A stretch of DNA of 53,504 nt from Clostridia bacterium DTU030 (GTDB lineage Bacteria > Bacillota > DTU030): the NCBI GenBank assembly GCA_001513125.1, contig LFSN01000130.1, positions 4,657-58,160 of the forward strand, given 5' to 3'. Of the stretch, positions 1 through 8,035 are shown one piece after another. Both the position numbers and the translations under genes were made by a program. Within the stretch, counting starts at the first letter, position 1. Every line of letters begins with the position of its first letter. The notes below the pieces were generated by a model. That model saw only the letters and a list, made by a program, of their open reading frames with translations, did no database searches and was not told the DNA's origin.

Positions 1-4
1 GCAC

Positions 5-2089
5 TCAGCCTGTGACAATTTTGCTGAAGTCGGCCAGGCTTAAAAACAGTTTATCAATCTCCCGGAGGAGGGCCAAACGGTTGTTTTTAATCTCTTCCTC
101 CTTGGCCATGACCAGCACATCGTCAAAGAAACGGTCAATGGCGGGCTGCAGGGTAAAGAGTTTTTCTAAGACTTTGGTGTATTCCTGCCCGGCCAGGGCT
201 TCCTCCAGCTGGGGTATCAGCTCCTGATAGCTGGCGTAGAGTTCCTTCTCGGCCTCTTCCTGGAAGAGGGCAGGGTTACAAGGCTCTGTGCCGGCAGCCT
301 GCCGGGCTAAATTGTGGACCCGGTTAAACATGGCGATAAAGGAGGGAAATTCTGGCTGGCGCCGGCTTTTTTCCACTGCTTCCAGCCGGTTCCACAGCTG
401 GGCCACATTGTCAAAGCCGACGGCCAAAACGGCATCGATGCTGTCGTAGGCTGCCCCCCGATCCCGGCAGGCATTCTTGATCCGGGCGGCAAAAAAGTCC
501 AGGATCTGTTCCCGAACCCCCTGGAGGTCCTCCTTAAGTATACTCAAACGCCGGTAAATGTTGAGGCCGCAGTCAACGAGGCTGGACAGTTCCAGATTCA
601 GATCGGCGCCCAGTAAGATATTGACTATCCCGTAGGCCTGCCGCCGCAGGGCATAGGGATCAGCAGAGCCGGTGGGAATAATGCCGATCCCGAAACAGCC
701 GCAGATGCTGTCCAACTTGTCGGCAATGCTGGCTATATTCCCCACCATGGTCTGGGGCAGCTCATCCCCGGCAAAGCGGGGGAGATAGTGCTCGTAGATG
801 CCCTGGGCCACCACCGGGTTTTCGCCGTCAAGGAGGGCGTATTCCCGGCCCATAACTCCCTGGAGCTCATCGAATTCATAGACCATGTTGGTTGTGAGAT
901 CGGCCTTGGACAGCAGGACTGTCCGGTCCACCAGGGATCGCACCGGTTCCTCCAGACCCAGTTCCTCAACAATAAAGAGGGCCAGCTCCCGGACCCGTTC
1001 CACCTTGTCGTAGATGGAACCCAGGCCTTCCAGAAAAACAATGTTCTTGAGCCTCTCTACCCTGTCGGCCAGGGGTACCTTCTTGTCTTCTTCATAGAAG
1101 AACTTGGCGTCGGCCAAACGGGCCTGGAGGACCTTCTCGTTTCCTTCCCGGACAATTTCCAGGTTCTCGGCGGTCCCATTTCGTACGGTAATGAACAGGG
1201 GCAAGAGCTCCCCCGCCGGATCGGCCAGGGGGAAATAGCGCTGGTGTTCCTTCATGGGGGTTATAACCACTTCCATGGGCAAGTCCAGGTAGTCGGCCTT
1301 GAAGGAACCCACCAGGGCTGTGGGATACTCCACCAGGTATATGATCTCCTCCAGCAGGTCCTCATCCCACAATACCTTTCCCCCGTGCTGCCGGGCCAAT
1401 TCTTCGCACTGCTTCCTGATCTGCCTTTTCCTCTCTTCGGGATCGACAATGACATAGTGTTCCCGTATCTTTTCGTAATACTCTCCTGGTGCGCCAATGC
1501 TGATAGGCCCCTTACTCAAAAAGCGGTGGCCGTAGGTTTCCCGCCCCGACTCGACCCCGGCCAAGGAAAAGGGAATTACCTCTTCGCCCAAAAGGGCCAG
1601 CAGCCAGTGGATGGGACGGGCAAAGCGCAGATCACCATCGCCCCAGCGCATGGTTTTGGGGAAGGTGATGCTCAGGATGAGGTCCGGCAGCAGTTGGGAC
1701 AGGAGCTCTTTTGCCGGTTGCCCTTCATCCCGGACACAGGCAAAGACATACTCGCCGCCCTCTACCTCTTTGACCACCAAGTCCGAGACCTCTATGCCCT
1801 GGTTGCGGGCAAAGCCCAGGGCAGCCTTGGTGGGCTTACCTTCGGCATCGAAGGCCACCTTCTTGGGCGGTCCCTTGATCTCCAGCTCTAAATCCGTCGC
1901 CCTGTCTGCCAAATCGTGGACATGGAGGACCAGCCTCCTGGGCGTTCCTGTGACCTGTACTCGAGAAAAGTCCAACCTGGCCTCCGCCAGCCTTTCCTGG
2001 GCCTTTGTTTTCAGCTGTTCCAGGGTAGCAGGCATAAACCGGGCGGGAATTTCTTCCGTTCCTATCTCCAGCAGTAAATCCCTGGGCAT
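5..2089 (-). CDS. glyS: Glycine--tRNA ligase beta subunit
   Basis: A 694-residue protein matching the beta subunit of the bacterial alpha2beta2 glycyl-tRNA synthetase. It begins MPRDLLLEIGTEEIPARFM, the family signature; the central part carries the HD-like and B3/B4-like regions, and the C-terminal ~100 residues fit the DALR-type anticodon-binding domain. The beta subunit supplies tRNA binding while GlyQ carries the catalytic core. ATG start at 2089 sits behind a GGGAGGTG ribosome-binding site. Only 3 nt separate it from the glyQ stop, so the two are cotranscribed and controlled by the glycine T-box at 3048-3287. Full length for the family. Confidence 0.97.
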   Translation of the reverse strand: MPRDLLLEIGTEEIPARFMPATLEQLKTKAQERLAEARLDFSRVQVTGTPRRLVLHVHDLADRATDLELEIKGPPKKVAFDAEGKPTKAALGFARNQGIEVSDLVVKEVEGGEYVFACVRDEGQPAKELLSQLLPDLILSITFPKTMRWGDGDLRFARPIHWLLALLGEEVIPFSLAGVESGRETYGHRFLSKGPISIGAPGEYYEKIREHYVIVDPEERKRQIRKQCEELARQHGGKVLWDEDLLEEIIYLVEYPTALVGSFKADYLDLPMEVVITPMKEHQRYFPLADPAGELLPLFITVRNGTAENLEIVREGNEKVLQARLADAKFFYEEDKKVPLADRVERLKNIVFLEGLGSIYDKVERVRELALFIVEELGLEEPVRSLVDRTVLLSKADLTTNMVYEFDELQGVMGREYALLDGENPVVAQGIYEHYLPRFAGDELPQTMVGNIASIADKLDSICGCFGIGIIPTGSADPYALRRQAYGIVNILLGADLNLELSSLVDCGLNIYRRLSILKEDLQGVREQILDFFAARIKNACRDRGAAYDSIDAVLAVGFDNVAQLWNRLEAVEKSRRQPEFPSFIAMFNRVHNLARQAAGTEPCNPALFQEEAEKELYASYQELIPQLEEALAGQEYTKVLEKLFTLQPAIDRFFDDVLVMAKEEEIKNNRLALLREIDKLFLSLADFSKIVTG

Positions 2090-2092
2090 AAT

Positions 2093-2971
2093 CTACACCT
2101 CCCCTTTCGCCAAGAGCGGAAAGCCCATTTCCTCCCGCTGCTTCAAGTAACCCTGGGCACAATCCCGGGCCAGATTCCGGACCCGGTGGATGTAGCCCGT
2201 CCGTTCCGTTACACTAATTGCTCCCCGGGCATCAAGGAGGTTGAAAACATGGGAGCACTTGAGGATGTAGTCATAGGCCGGCAGGATCAGCTCCTTGTCC
2301 AAAAGCCTCCTGGCCTCTTCTTCGTAAATATCAAAGAGCTTAAGCAGAGTGGGAATGTGGGATTCGGTAAAGTTGTAGTGGGAATGTTCCACCTCAAAGC
2401 GGTGGAAGATGTCGCCGTATGTAATCCCATCGACCCAGACAACGTCGAAGACATTGTCCTTCTTCTGCAGGAACATGGCTATCCTTTCCAGGCCGTAGGT
2501 CAATTCTACGGAAACGGGCTTGGCATCAAAGCCCCCTACCTGCTGAAAGTAGGTAAACTGGGTAATTTCCATGCCGTCAAGCCAGACTTCCCAGCCCAGG
2601 CCCCAGGCACCCAGGGTGGGGGATTCCCAGTTGTCCTCGACAAAGCGGATATCGTGTTCCAGGGGGTCTATACCCAGCTGGTAAAGGCTTTCCAGGTACA
2701 GCTCCTGGATATTATGGGGAGAAGGTTTCATAATTACCTGGTACTGGTGGTGCTGGTACAGGCGGTTGGGGTTCTCCCCATAGCGGCCGTCGGTGGGGCG
2801 CCGGGAGGGTTCCACATAGGCCACGTTCCAGGGCTCTGGTCCCAGGGCCCTGAGGAAGGTAGCCGGGTTCATGGTCCCAGCCCCCTTTTCCACATCATAG
2901 GGCTGCTGGATAACACAGTTCTGCCCAGCCCAGAAGCTCTGTAATTTTAAGATTATATCTTGCAGATTCAC
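2093..2971 (-). CDS. glyQ: Glycine--tRNA ligase alpha subunit
   Basis: A 292-residue class II aminoacyl-tRNA synthetase alpha subunit, the catalytic half of the heterotetrameric GlyRS. It begins [19 protein letters not shown] and contains the signatures [15 protein letters not shown] and [17 protein letters not shown] that are typical of GlyQ. The start is GTG at 2971, chosen because GGAGG lies 8 nt upstream. It is the first gene of glyQ-glyS. Transcription comes from a TTGACA-N17-TACAGT promoter and passes through a T-box leader, so expression should rise when tRNA-Gly is uncharged. Confidence 0.97.
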   Translation of the reverse strand: MNLQDIILKLQSFWAGQNCVIQQPYDVEKGAGTMNPATFLRALGPEPWNVAYVEPSRRPTDGRYGENPNRLYQHHQYQVIMKPSPHNIQELYLESLYQLGIDPLEHDIRFVEDNWESPTLGAWGLGWEVWLDGMEITQFTYFQQVGGFDAKPVSVELTYGLERIAMFLQKKDNVFDVVWVDGITYGDIFHRFEVEHSHYNFTESHIPTLLKLFDIYEEEARRLLDKELILPAYDYILKCSHVFNLLDARGAISVTERTGYIHRVRNLARDCAQGYLKQREEMGFPLLAKGEV

Positions 2972-3047
2972 CCTTTTTCCCTCCTCACTTCCAGGTACGC
3001 TAGCCGTTGTCTTGCCATATAACTATATATTTCCTCAGCGCGGCATT

Positions 3048-3287
3048 AAAAAACCCTCACCTCCTGCAATTGAGCATATTGCAGGGACGAGAGCTTTTCC
3101 CGCGGTTCCACCCTGCTTGACCGATCTTCTCGAACGGCCCCCTTCATTAGTATCGCCTCCAGGAGCGCCCTTCGCCGGCCCGCCAGTACAGGGCTCGCAG
3201 CTCCCCCGGATACCAGGGGAACCCTGCTCTCTGAAAAGACAGCACCGGTTACTCCTCTCCCTCATCGGCAAGGAAGGGATAAATTTG
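3048..3287 (-). promoter_or_regulatory. T-box riboswitch (glycine), leader of glyQS
   Basis: The minus strand carries the T-box sequence AGGGTGGAACCGCGG (complement of 3101-3114), followed by the usual CTCTCGTCCCT segment. Next comes a terminator hairpin (CCTGCAAT/ATTGCAGG, 3066-3085) ending in a T-run at 3048-3053. Upstream lies a stem I-like region with GAGGAGTAA and CAGAGAGC. A GGC triplet (3169-3167) following GAAG aligns with the specifier position of known glyQS leaders, so glycine is the expected ligand class. The short distance from stem I to the T-box fits glyQS leaders lacking stem II. The specifier assignment is by comparison with the remembered B. subtilis leader. Confidence 0.93.
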
Positions 3288-3292
3288 CTTTT

Positions 3293-3321
3293 ACTGTAAC
3301 AAAATTGCCGGTCCTTGTCAA
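3293..3321 (-). promoter_or_regulatory. Sigma-A promoter of glyQS
   Basis: On the minus strand TTGACA (3321-3316), a 17-nt spacer and TACAGT (3298-3293). It lies just downstream of the recO stop codon and a few bases upstream of the glycine T-box leader. Confidence 0.85.
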
Positions 3322-3329
3322 TCCCAGAG

Positions 3330-4085
3330 CTAAAAGCCCTCCCCCTGGACCAGGGCCAGAAAGCGGCGGGATTTCAACTCCCGGGGCAGGCGGTATTCCA
3401 GGCAGATCCTGAGGACCCTTTCCAGTTCCCGGCGCACGGCCGGGGCAGCTCCCAGCACCCGCAAGGTCCGGGGTGTCATTGTTAAAAAGCGTTTCAGCAT
3501 CTCCAGGGTTCCCTGACAAAGGGAAACTGCCCGCCCGTCCTGTCCCCAACAGTCGGGGCAGAGGACGCCCCCCAGTTGACCGCTGAACCTGAGGGCCCTC
3601 CCCTCGATGGGACCCCCGCAGTGGACACATTGGGTCAGCTGGGGCTGGTAACCGAGGAGGGAGAGGAAGCGCAGTTCAAAATACCGCAAAGCTAGATCAA
3701 TATCTTCCCCGTCGGTCAGCAAATGCAGGGTGCTTAAAAGCAAGAAAAAGAGGCCTTCGTTTTTTTCCCCTTCTTCAATTAAAAGATCGTAGAGTTCGGC
3801 CACATAGGCGGCGGCAGCCATGCGCTGCAGGTCCTCCCGCAGGGTGTAAAAGGATTCCTTCAGTTCACACTGGCTGATGGTGTCCAAGCCCTTGCCGGAA
3901 AAAAGGAGGAAGTCGGAGTGGCTGTAGGGCTGGGTTCCCGCTAACAGGCGGTTGCGGGGCCGCCGGGCACCCCGGGCCACAGCCCGGACCTTCCCCCTTT
4001 CCCGGGAATAAAGGGTCACTATTTTATCTGCTTCCCCAAGATAGCGGTGGTATAAAACCACCGCTTCCAGCCGATAAAGGGGCAT
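3330..4085 (-). CDS. recO: DNA repair protein RecO
   Basis: A 251-residue RecO, a mediator that loads RecA onto SSB-coated single-stranded DNA in RecF-pathway repair. It has an N-terminal OB-fold (roughly residues 1-80) and a helical middle. Four zinc-binding cysteines, as in the Gram-positive/Deinococcus type, lie at C153, C156, C176 and C179 (CVHC and CPDC). ATG start at 4085 follows GGAGGAG. It lies 15 nt downstream of the yqzL-like mini-gene, in the order cdd-era-yqzL-recO that is standard in Firmicutes. Confidence 0.96.
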   Translation of the reverse strand: MPLYRLEAVVLYHRYLGEADKIVTLYSRERGKVRAVARGARRPRNRLLAGTQPYSHSDFLLFSGKGLDTISQCELKESFYTLREDLQRMAAAAYVAELYDLLIEEGEKNEGLFFLLLSTLHLLTDGEDIDLALRYFELRFLSLLGYQPQLTQCVHCGGPIEGRALRFSGQLGGVLCPDCWGQDGRAVSLCQGTLEMLKRFLTMTPRTLRVLGAAPAVRRELERVLRICLEYRLPRELKSRRFLALVQGEGF

Positions 4086-4100
4086 TAGTTTTTCTCCTCC

Positions 4101-4238
4101 TCAACAGTATTGCTCCCCCTCTTCCCCTGTATCCCCCCCATTCCTTTCGCTGTTAAGAAGCTCCCTGTAGAACAGATAGGCCCCGATCTGGCCAGTGGCT
4201 GCAAAGAGACGCCACATGACTTCATGGGACTCCTGCAA
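4101..4238 (-). CDS. yqzL: YqzL-like small protein (45 aa)
   Basis: A very short open frame between era and recO. From a TTG start (4238), with GAGGGAGGGTGG just upstream, it encodes about 45 residues. The core reads MWRLFAATGQIGAYLFYREL, the W-x-x-F...TG-x-I-x-AYLxYxE pattern of the YqzL family, which occupies exactly this position in Bacillus. The C-terminal part is acidic and low-complexity. Function is unknown in the family. An alternative start is the ATG at 4217 (38 aa). The assignment rests on both position and motif. Confidence 0.8.
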   Translation of the reverse strand: MQESHEVMWRLFAATGQIGAYLFYRELLNSERNGGDTGEEGEQYC

Positions 4239-4318
4239 AGAAACCACCCTCCCTCTTGAGCTAGGGTGTCCCCCGCCAGCGGCAGGTATGCTGTCTCTTT
4301 TTGGTACAGGCCGGAAGC

Positions 4319-5227
4319 CTACTCGTCATAACCGAAACTGCGCAGGGCTTCCAGCGAGTCCCGCCAGTCCTTCCTTACCTTTACCCAGAGCTCCAAATAC
4401 ACCTGGCAGCCCAGGAGTCGCTCGATATCGGCCCGGGCCAGCTGCCCGATCTCCTTCAACATATGCCCGCCCCGGCCGATGATGATGCCCTTTTGGGAAT
4501 CCCGTTCTACATAAATATTGGCCCGCACCAGGATCAGGTTTTTCCCTTCCCGCTCCTTCATTTCCTCTACCTCGACGGCAATGGAGTGGGGTATCTCTTC
4601 CCTGGTCAAGTGCAGGACCTTTTCCCGGATAAGCTCTGCCACAATAAAGCGCTCCGGTTGATCGGTGACCATGTCAGGGGGGTAATACTGGGGCCCTTCC
4701 GGCAGGTAGCTTATTATTTGGTCTGCAAGGAAGGCTAAGTTTTCTCCCGTTACAGCAGATACGGATATTACCTCGGCAAAGGAATAAAGGGTACTGTATT
4801 CTGCCTCTACCCTGGCCAGCTCTGCCGGGGAAAGGAGATCAATTTTGTTTAAAACCAAAAAGACAGGGGTCTTGAGGCTGGGAAAGTGGCCGGCGATATA
4901 CCGGTCTCCCCCGCCCAGGGGCGCAGTGCTGTCAACGACAAAGAGGACCAGGTCCACCTCCTCCAGGGCACTTTCTGCCATCCTGACCATATGCTGGCCC
5001 AGCTTATGCTTGGGCTTATGGATCCCCGGGGTGTCCAAAAAAATAATCTGGGCCTCCTCAGTGGTGTAAATGCCCGTGATCCGGTTTCTGGTGGTCTGGG
5101 GTTTGGTGGCGGTAATGGCCACCTTCTCCCCAATAAACTGGTTGAGGAGGGTTGATTTCCCCACATTGGGCCTGCCCACCAGGGCTACTAAGCCAGACTT
5201 AAAGGCCTTTTCTCCACTCATCATCAC
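4319..5227 (-). CDS. era: GTPase Era
   Basis: A 302-residue Era, the GTPase that binds the 3' end of 16S rRNA and acts in 30S assembly. The G1 loop GRPNVGKS is at residues 18-25, DTPG at 65-68 and NKID at 127-130. A C-terminal KH domain contains GIIIGRGGHMLKEIG. Three consecutive starts are possible (GTG 5227, ATG 5224, ATG 5221); the GTG overlaps the cdd stop, suggesting translational coupling. The gene sits between cdd and the yqzL-like gene. Confidence 0.97.
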   Translation of the reverse strand: MMMSGEKAFKSGLVALVGRPNVGKSTLLNQFIGEKVAITATKPQTTRNRITGIYTTEEAQIIFLDTPGIHKPKHKLGQHMVRMAESALEEVDLVLFVVDSTAPLGGGDRYIAGHFPSLKTPVFLVLNKIDLLSPAELARVEAEYSTLYSFAEVISVSAVTGENLAFLADQIISYLPEGPQYYPPDMVTDQPERFIVAELIREKVLHLTREEIPHSIAVEVEEMKEREGKNLILVRANIYVERDSQKGIIIGRGGHMLKEIGQLARADIERLLGCQVYLELWVKVRKDWRDSLEALRSFGYDE

Positions 5228-5643
5228 TTCTCACCCGCTCCTTTAAGGTTGGCCCCGGAAAAGGCGGCGGGGAGGAGTTGGGCAACGGTCTTTACCCGGT
5301 ATTCCCCGGCCATGTTGGCCATGATGACGGGCATAGCAGGGGTAAATTCCGACAAAACCTGGCGGCAGGCCCCGCAGGGGGAAGGGATGTTGGGTCCTTC
5401 CGTCACCAGGGCCAGCGCCGCAAAATCGGTAAAACCTTCCGAGACCGCCTTGAAAAGGGCCACCCGCTCGGCACACATACTGGCCCCGTAGGCGGCATTC
5501 TCGATATTGCAGCCAGAAAAAATGCGCCCGCCATCGGTCTCCAGGGCTGCCCCGACGAAAAAATTGGAATAGGGGGCATAGGCCCTCTCCCGGGCCTCCC
5601 TTGCCGCCTGGATCAACCGCTGTATCCTATCTTCCGTTAACAC
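5224..5643 (-). CDS. cdd: Cytidine deaminase
   Basis: A zinc-dependent deaminase converting (deoxy)cytidine to (deoxy)uridine in pyrimidine salvage. Visible motifs are CNIENAAYGASMCAERVA (zinc Cys with the catalytic Glu of C-A-E) and PCGACRQ (two zinc Cys), the homotetrameric Cdd type. I prefer the GTG start at 5643, behind AGAAGGG, giving 139 residues close to the usual ~132-136. A TTG at 5667 would add eight residues but has a poorly spaced ribosome-binding site. The stop overlaps the era start. Confidence 0.95.
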   Translation of the reverse strand: MLTEDRIQRLIQAAREARERAYAPYSNFFVGAALETDGGRIFSGCNIENAAYGASMCAERVALFKAVSEGFTDFAALALVTEGPNIPSPCGACRQVLSEFTPAMPVIMANMAGEYRVKTVAQLLPAAFSGANLKGAGEK

Positions 5644-5694
5644 TGCAATCCCTTCTTTTCCGGCCAATACTCACCAGGCCTCCCCTGCTCCTTG

Positions 5695-6747
5695 TCATTC
5701 TATCTCCAGCCTGGTTCCCTCGGGCACCACCTGGACCCAGGTGTTGCCTGGCACCAGCTTGATGGTACTGCCCCCGGCTTCGGCGAAGCGGGTCCAGCCC
5801 TCCCGGCTCTTCTTTTCCCAGACAGCCTCATAGTTCTTGCCCAGCTGGAAGACCCGGGCCGATCCGGTTCCCACCGTCTTTAACTCCAGGCGGCCTTCGC
5901 TGTCCAGTACCCGGGGCTTTTCCGTCTCTTGCAAAATTAAATTGGTAACCAGCAGCTGCTCTCCCGTTTCGGCATCTTCATGGGGCTGGCCCCGGAAGTA
6001 GCGTTTGTAAGCCCCGTGGAGGGGGCTATAGCGGTATTCTACCACCCCTATATGATAGTGAATCCTTACTTTAGTAGCCGGTTCTCCGGGAACAGCTTCC
6101 GGGTCTGCCTCCGGGTAAAAACTGATGTCCCAGCTGGGGGTAATCTTATCTAAACCCCGCTCCTTTAGCTCGGCAAAGAGACCTTCTGTGTTGGTGTACA
6201 GGTTGTGGGGCATCTTTTTATCCTTGGTCCGCCAGTACAGGCGGGAAAAGGAAAATTCATTGAGGGAGATTATGCCAAGTTGGGCAATGTCCCGTTTTGC
6301 TTGAGGGCTGTAGCCGGCATGGCCGACGGCAGCCTGAAACTCCATGGCCCGGTCTAAAAAGTAGGGCCGGATACTACGCACTGGCCCCAGAACAGGAGCG
6401 TCCCGGTGCTGGAATAGGGCAAGGAAGCGGGTAATGCCGCCCTCCACCGGCATTTCAAAGACCCAGGCTGCCTTATCCAGGCCGGAATGGGCGCCAAAGG
6501 AGGGATCGTTGTCGATCATGACGGCAACGGGTCTGCGCTTGGTCAGTTCTTCCTCTTCAACCAGCTCACCGGTCAAAGGGGCCAGAAAACCCATTGGTTC
6601 CGGTTCCTGTTCCTCCACTGGTTCTTCTTCCCCGGGCGGAAGTTCCGCCACTTCTTCACCTTGCCTGCAGCCTGTAACACCCAGGGAAAACACGAGGATA
6701 AGCAGCAAAATAAAAAGGACAGCCTTTTCTCCCCTGGCCCAGTACAC
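5695..6747 (-). CDS. DUF3048 (YerB-like) lipoprotein
   Basis: A 350-residue secreted lipoprotein. An N-terminal hydrophobic segment ends in the lipobox VTGC near residue 27. A Pro/Glu-rich linker follows, then the DUF3048 N-terminal domain (RRPVAVMIDNDPSFGAHSG, FLALFQH, GPVRSIRPYF) and the C-terminal domain ending NTWVQVVPEGTRLEIE. Such proteins sit on the outer membrane leaflet; the YerB family has no established biochemical role. GTG start at 6747 follows GGGGGGAG. It lies 21 nt downstream of the DUF881 gene and shortly upstream of cdd, so the promoter at 7895-7923 may drive DUF881-DUF3048-cdd-era-yqzL-recO. Confidence 0.93.
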   Translation of the reverse strand: MYWARGEKAVLFILLLILVFSLGVTGCRQGEEVAELPPGEEEPVEEQEPEPMGFLAPLTGELVEEEELTKRRPVAVMIDNDPSFGAHSGLDKAAWVFEMPVEGGITRFLALFQHRDAPVLGPVRSIRPYFLDRAMEFQAAVGHAGYSPQAKRDIAQLGIISLNEFSFSRLYWRTKDKKMPHNLYTNTEGLFAELKERGLDKITPSWDISFYPEADPEAVPGEPATKVRIHYHIGVVEYRYSPLHGAYKRYFRGQPHEDAETGEQLLVTNLILQETEKPRVLDSEGRLELKTVGTGSARVFQLGKNYEAVWEKKSREGWTRFAEAGGSTIKLVPGNTWVQVVPEGTRLEIE

Positions 6748-6768
6748 ATAACTCCCCCCATTTTTTTA

Positions 6769-7815
6769 CTATTTCGGGTCATAAGCCGGCAGGGTTATCT
6801 TATCCAGCTCTTCTACCTCGAACCTGATCCCCGACAATTGATATTCCGCCTGGATCAGGTCGAGGCTGCTGGCCAAAACCTCCGGATCGCCGATGGCACT
6901 GATGGTCACTGGATTAACGGCAATTGGCTTGTGGTTTACCAGGATGATGGGGCCGGCACAGCGGATGGATGAGGTGGCGACCAACCTCTGGTCGTTGACG
7001 GCAATTCCTGCCGCCCCGGCAGCGAAAAGCTCGTTCACAATGTCCCTGATGTCAAAATCATGGACTATTTGCTCTGCGCCCGTCCCCATTTCGGCATCAT
7101 ACAGCCGGAGCACAATACCTGCTCCCGACATAGCTTCGGTACCGGCAGCTATTTTACTCTCCTGCAGCTGCAGGCGCAGGGAATCAACTTCATGCTCCAA
7201 CCTTTTCAGGCTTTCCAGCATGGATATGGGGGTTACCAGTTCGACTTTTCCGTCCACAACCTGGATCTCTACCATCTGGGAGAGGCCCTTGATACCATCA
7301 TGCTGCCGGATCTTTTCCCGGGTCTCCGGGGACAGCAAATTGGCGGGATCGTGGATTTCAATCCCCGTTTCCTCCTGCCAGCTAATGGTAATATAACCCT
7401 CCCCCATCATTTCCTGCAGCTTGGGCTCCTGCCGCACCAGGGCCAGGGCCAGCTCCCGGCGCTGGTTTTCCTGTTCCCGCAGGATAATGTCCTGAGCTTC
7501 CCGCCCGTACCTCAAGACCAGCTGGGCAATCTCCTCACCCCGGCTGGCCTGTTCAACCTCAAAGCGGAAGCGGGCCAGAACCTCCCGCACTGCCGGTTTT
7601 GCCGCCACGCCGGCATTTTCCGCCTGCTCCTGGACATAATCGCAGACAAAAAGGGCCCCCAGCCGGGCCTGTTCACGGGGGCTCAGTTCCCCGGGGAGCT
7701 CCAGTAAGCCAACAGCCAGGGCAATGACAGCAGTATTGACTATAAACAGGAGAATAATGGCGATAAGTATTAACTTGGAGAATTGTCCTTGTCCCTGCAG
7801 CTGTGCCCTTGCCAA
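6769..7815 (-). CDS. DUF881 family membrane-anchored protein, enlarged
   Basis: A 348-residue protein with one N-terminal transmembrane segment (LILIAIILLFIVNTAVIALA). A long charged, partly helical region follows, then a short coiled coil (LESLKRLEHEVDSLRLQLQ) and a C-terminal DUF881 domain. The DUF881 part is recognised by SGAGIVLRLYD, DIRDIVNELFAAGAAGIAVN, SSIRCAGP and ISAIGDP. DUF881 proteins are usually ~230-260 residues and lie near division genes; this one carries about 100 extra residues before the coiled coil and sits next to a DUF3048 gene. I chose the TTG at 7815 (GAGAGGTG six nt upstream); the frame stays open to a TTG at 7863. Confidence 0.85.
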   Translation of the reverse strand: MARAQLQGQGQFSKLILIAIILLFIVNTAVIALAVGLLELPGELSPREQARLGALFVCDYVQEQAENAGVAAKPAVREVLARFRFEVEQASRGEEIAQLVLRYGREAQDIILREQENQRRELALALVRQEPKLQEMMGEGYITISWQEETGIEIHDPANLLSPETREKIRQHDGIKGLSQMVEIQVVDGKVELVTPISMLESLKRLEHEVDSLRLQLQESKIAAGTEAMSGAGIVLRLYDAEMGTGAEQIVHDFDIRDIVNELFAAGAAGIAVNDQRLVATSSIRCAGPIILVNHKPIAVNPVTISAIGDPEVLASSLDLIQAEYQLSGIRFEVEELDKITLPAYDPK

Positions 7816-7894
7816 AACACGCACCTCTCTGTGGCAAATATAGGTAACTGGCTCCTTCTCCAACCCGCATATTTTTACAATTCCTACACAAAAA

Positions 7895-7923
7895 ATTATA
7901 TCACAGGGTCAGGGCAAATACAA
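7895..7923 (-). promoter_or_regulatory. Sigma-A promoter upstream of the DUF881 gene
   Basis: Minus strand TTGTAT (7923-7918), 17-nt spacer, TATAAT (7900-7895), about 80 nt before the preferred start at 7815. It is well placed to drive DUF881, DUF3048 and the cdd-era-recO genes. Confidence 0.75.
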
Positions 7924-7950
7924 TGTTGGCCCCTGCCTCTGCCAAAGGCA

Positions 7951-7976
7951 AACCGGCCGTTTGAAAACGGCCGGTT
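7951..7976 (-). terminator. Strong hairpin downstream of the TRAP operon
   Basis: Near-perfect inverted repeat AACCGGCCGTTT / AAACGGCCGGTT (7951-7962 and 7965-7976), about 60 nt after the TRAP permease stop. The downstream T-tract is weak (TTTGCCTTTGG), so it may act as a terminator or a 3'-end stabiliser. Confidence 0.6.
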
Positions 7977-8035
7977 CAACCAAATTCTAGCTGCCCCATC
8001 TCGATTTGACAGCCTTTTCCGCCCTATGCCGGTAC

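Noticed and set aside
788-1891. Long open frame on the plus strand opposite glyS
   Set aside because: It is antisense to an unmistakable synthetase gene, has no recognisable domain, and arises from the biased codon use of the real gene.
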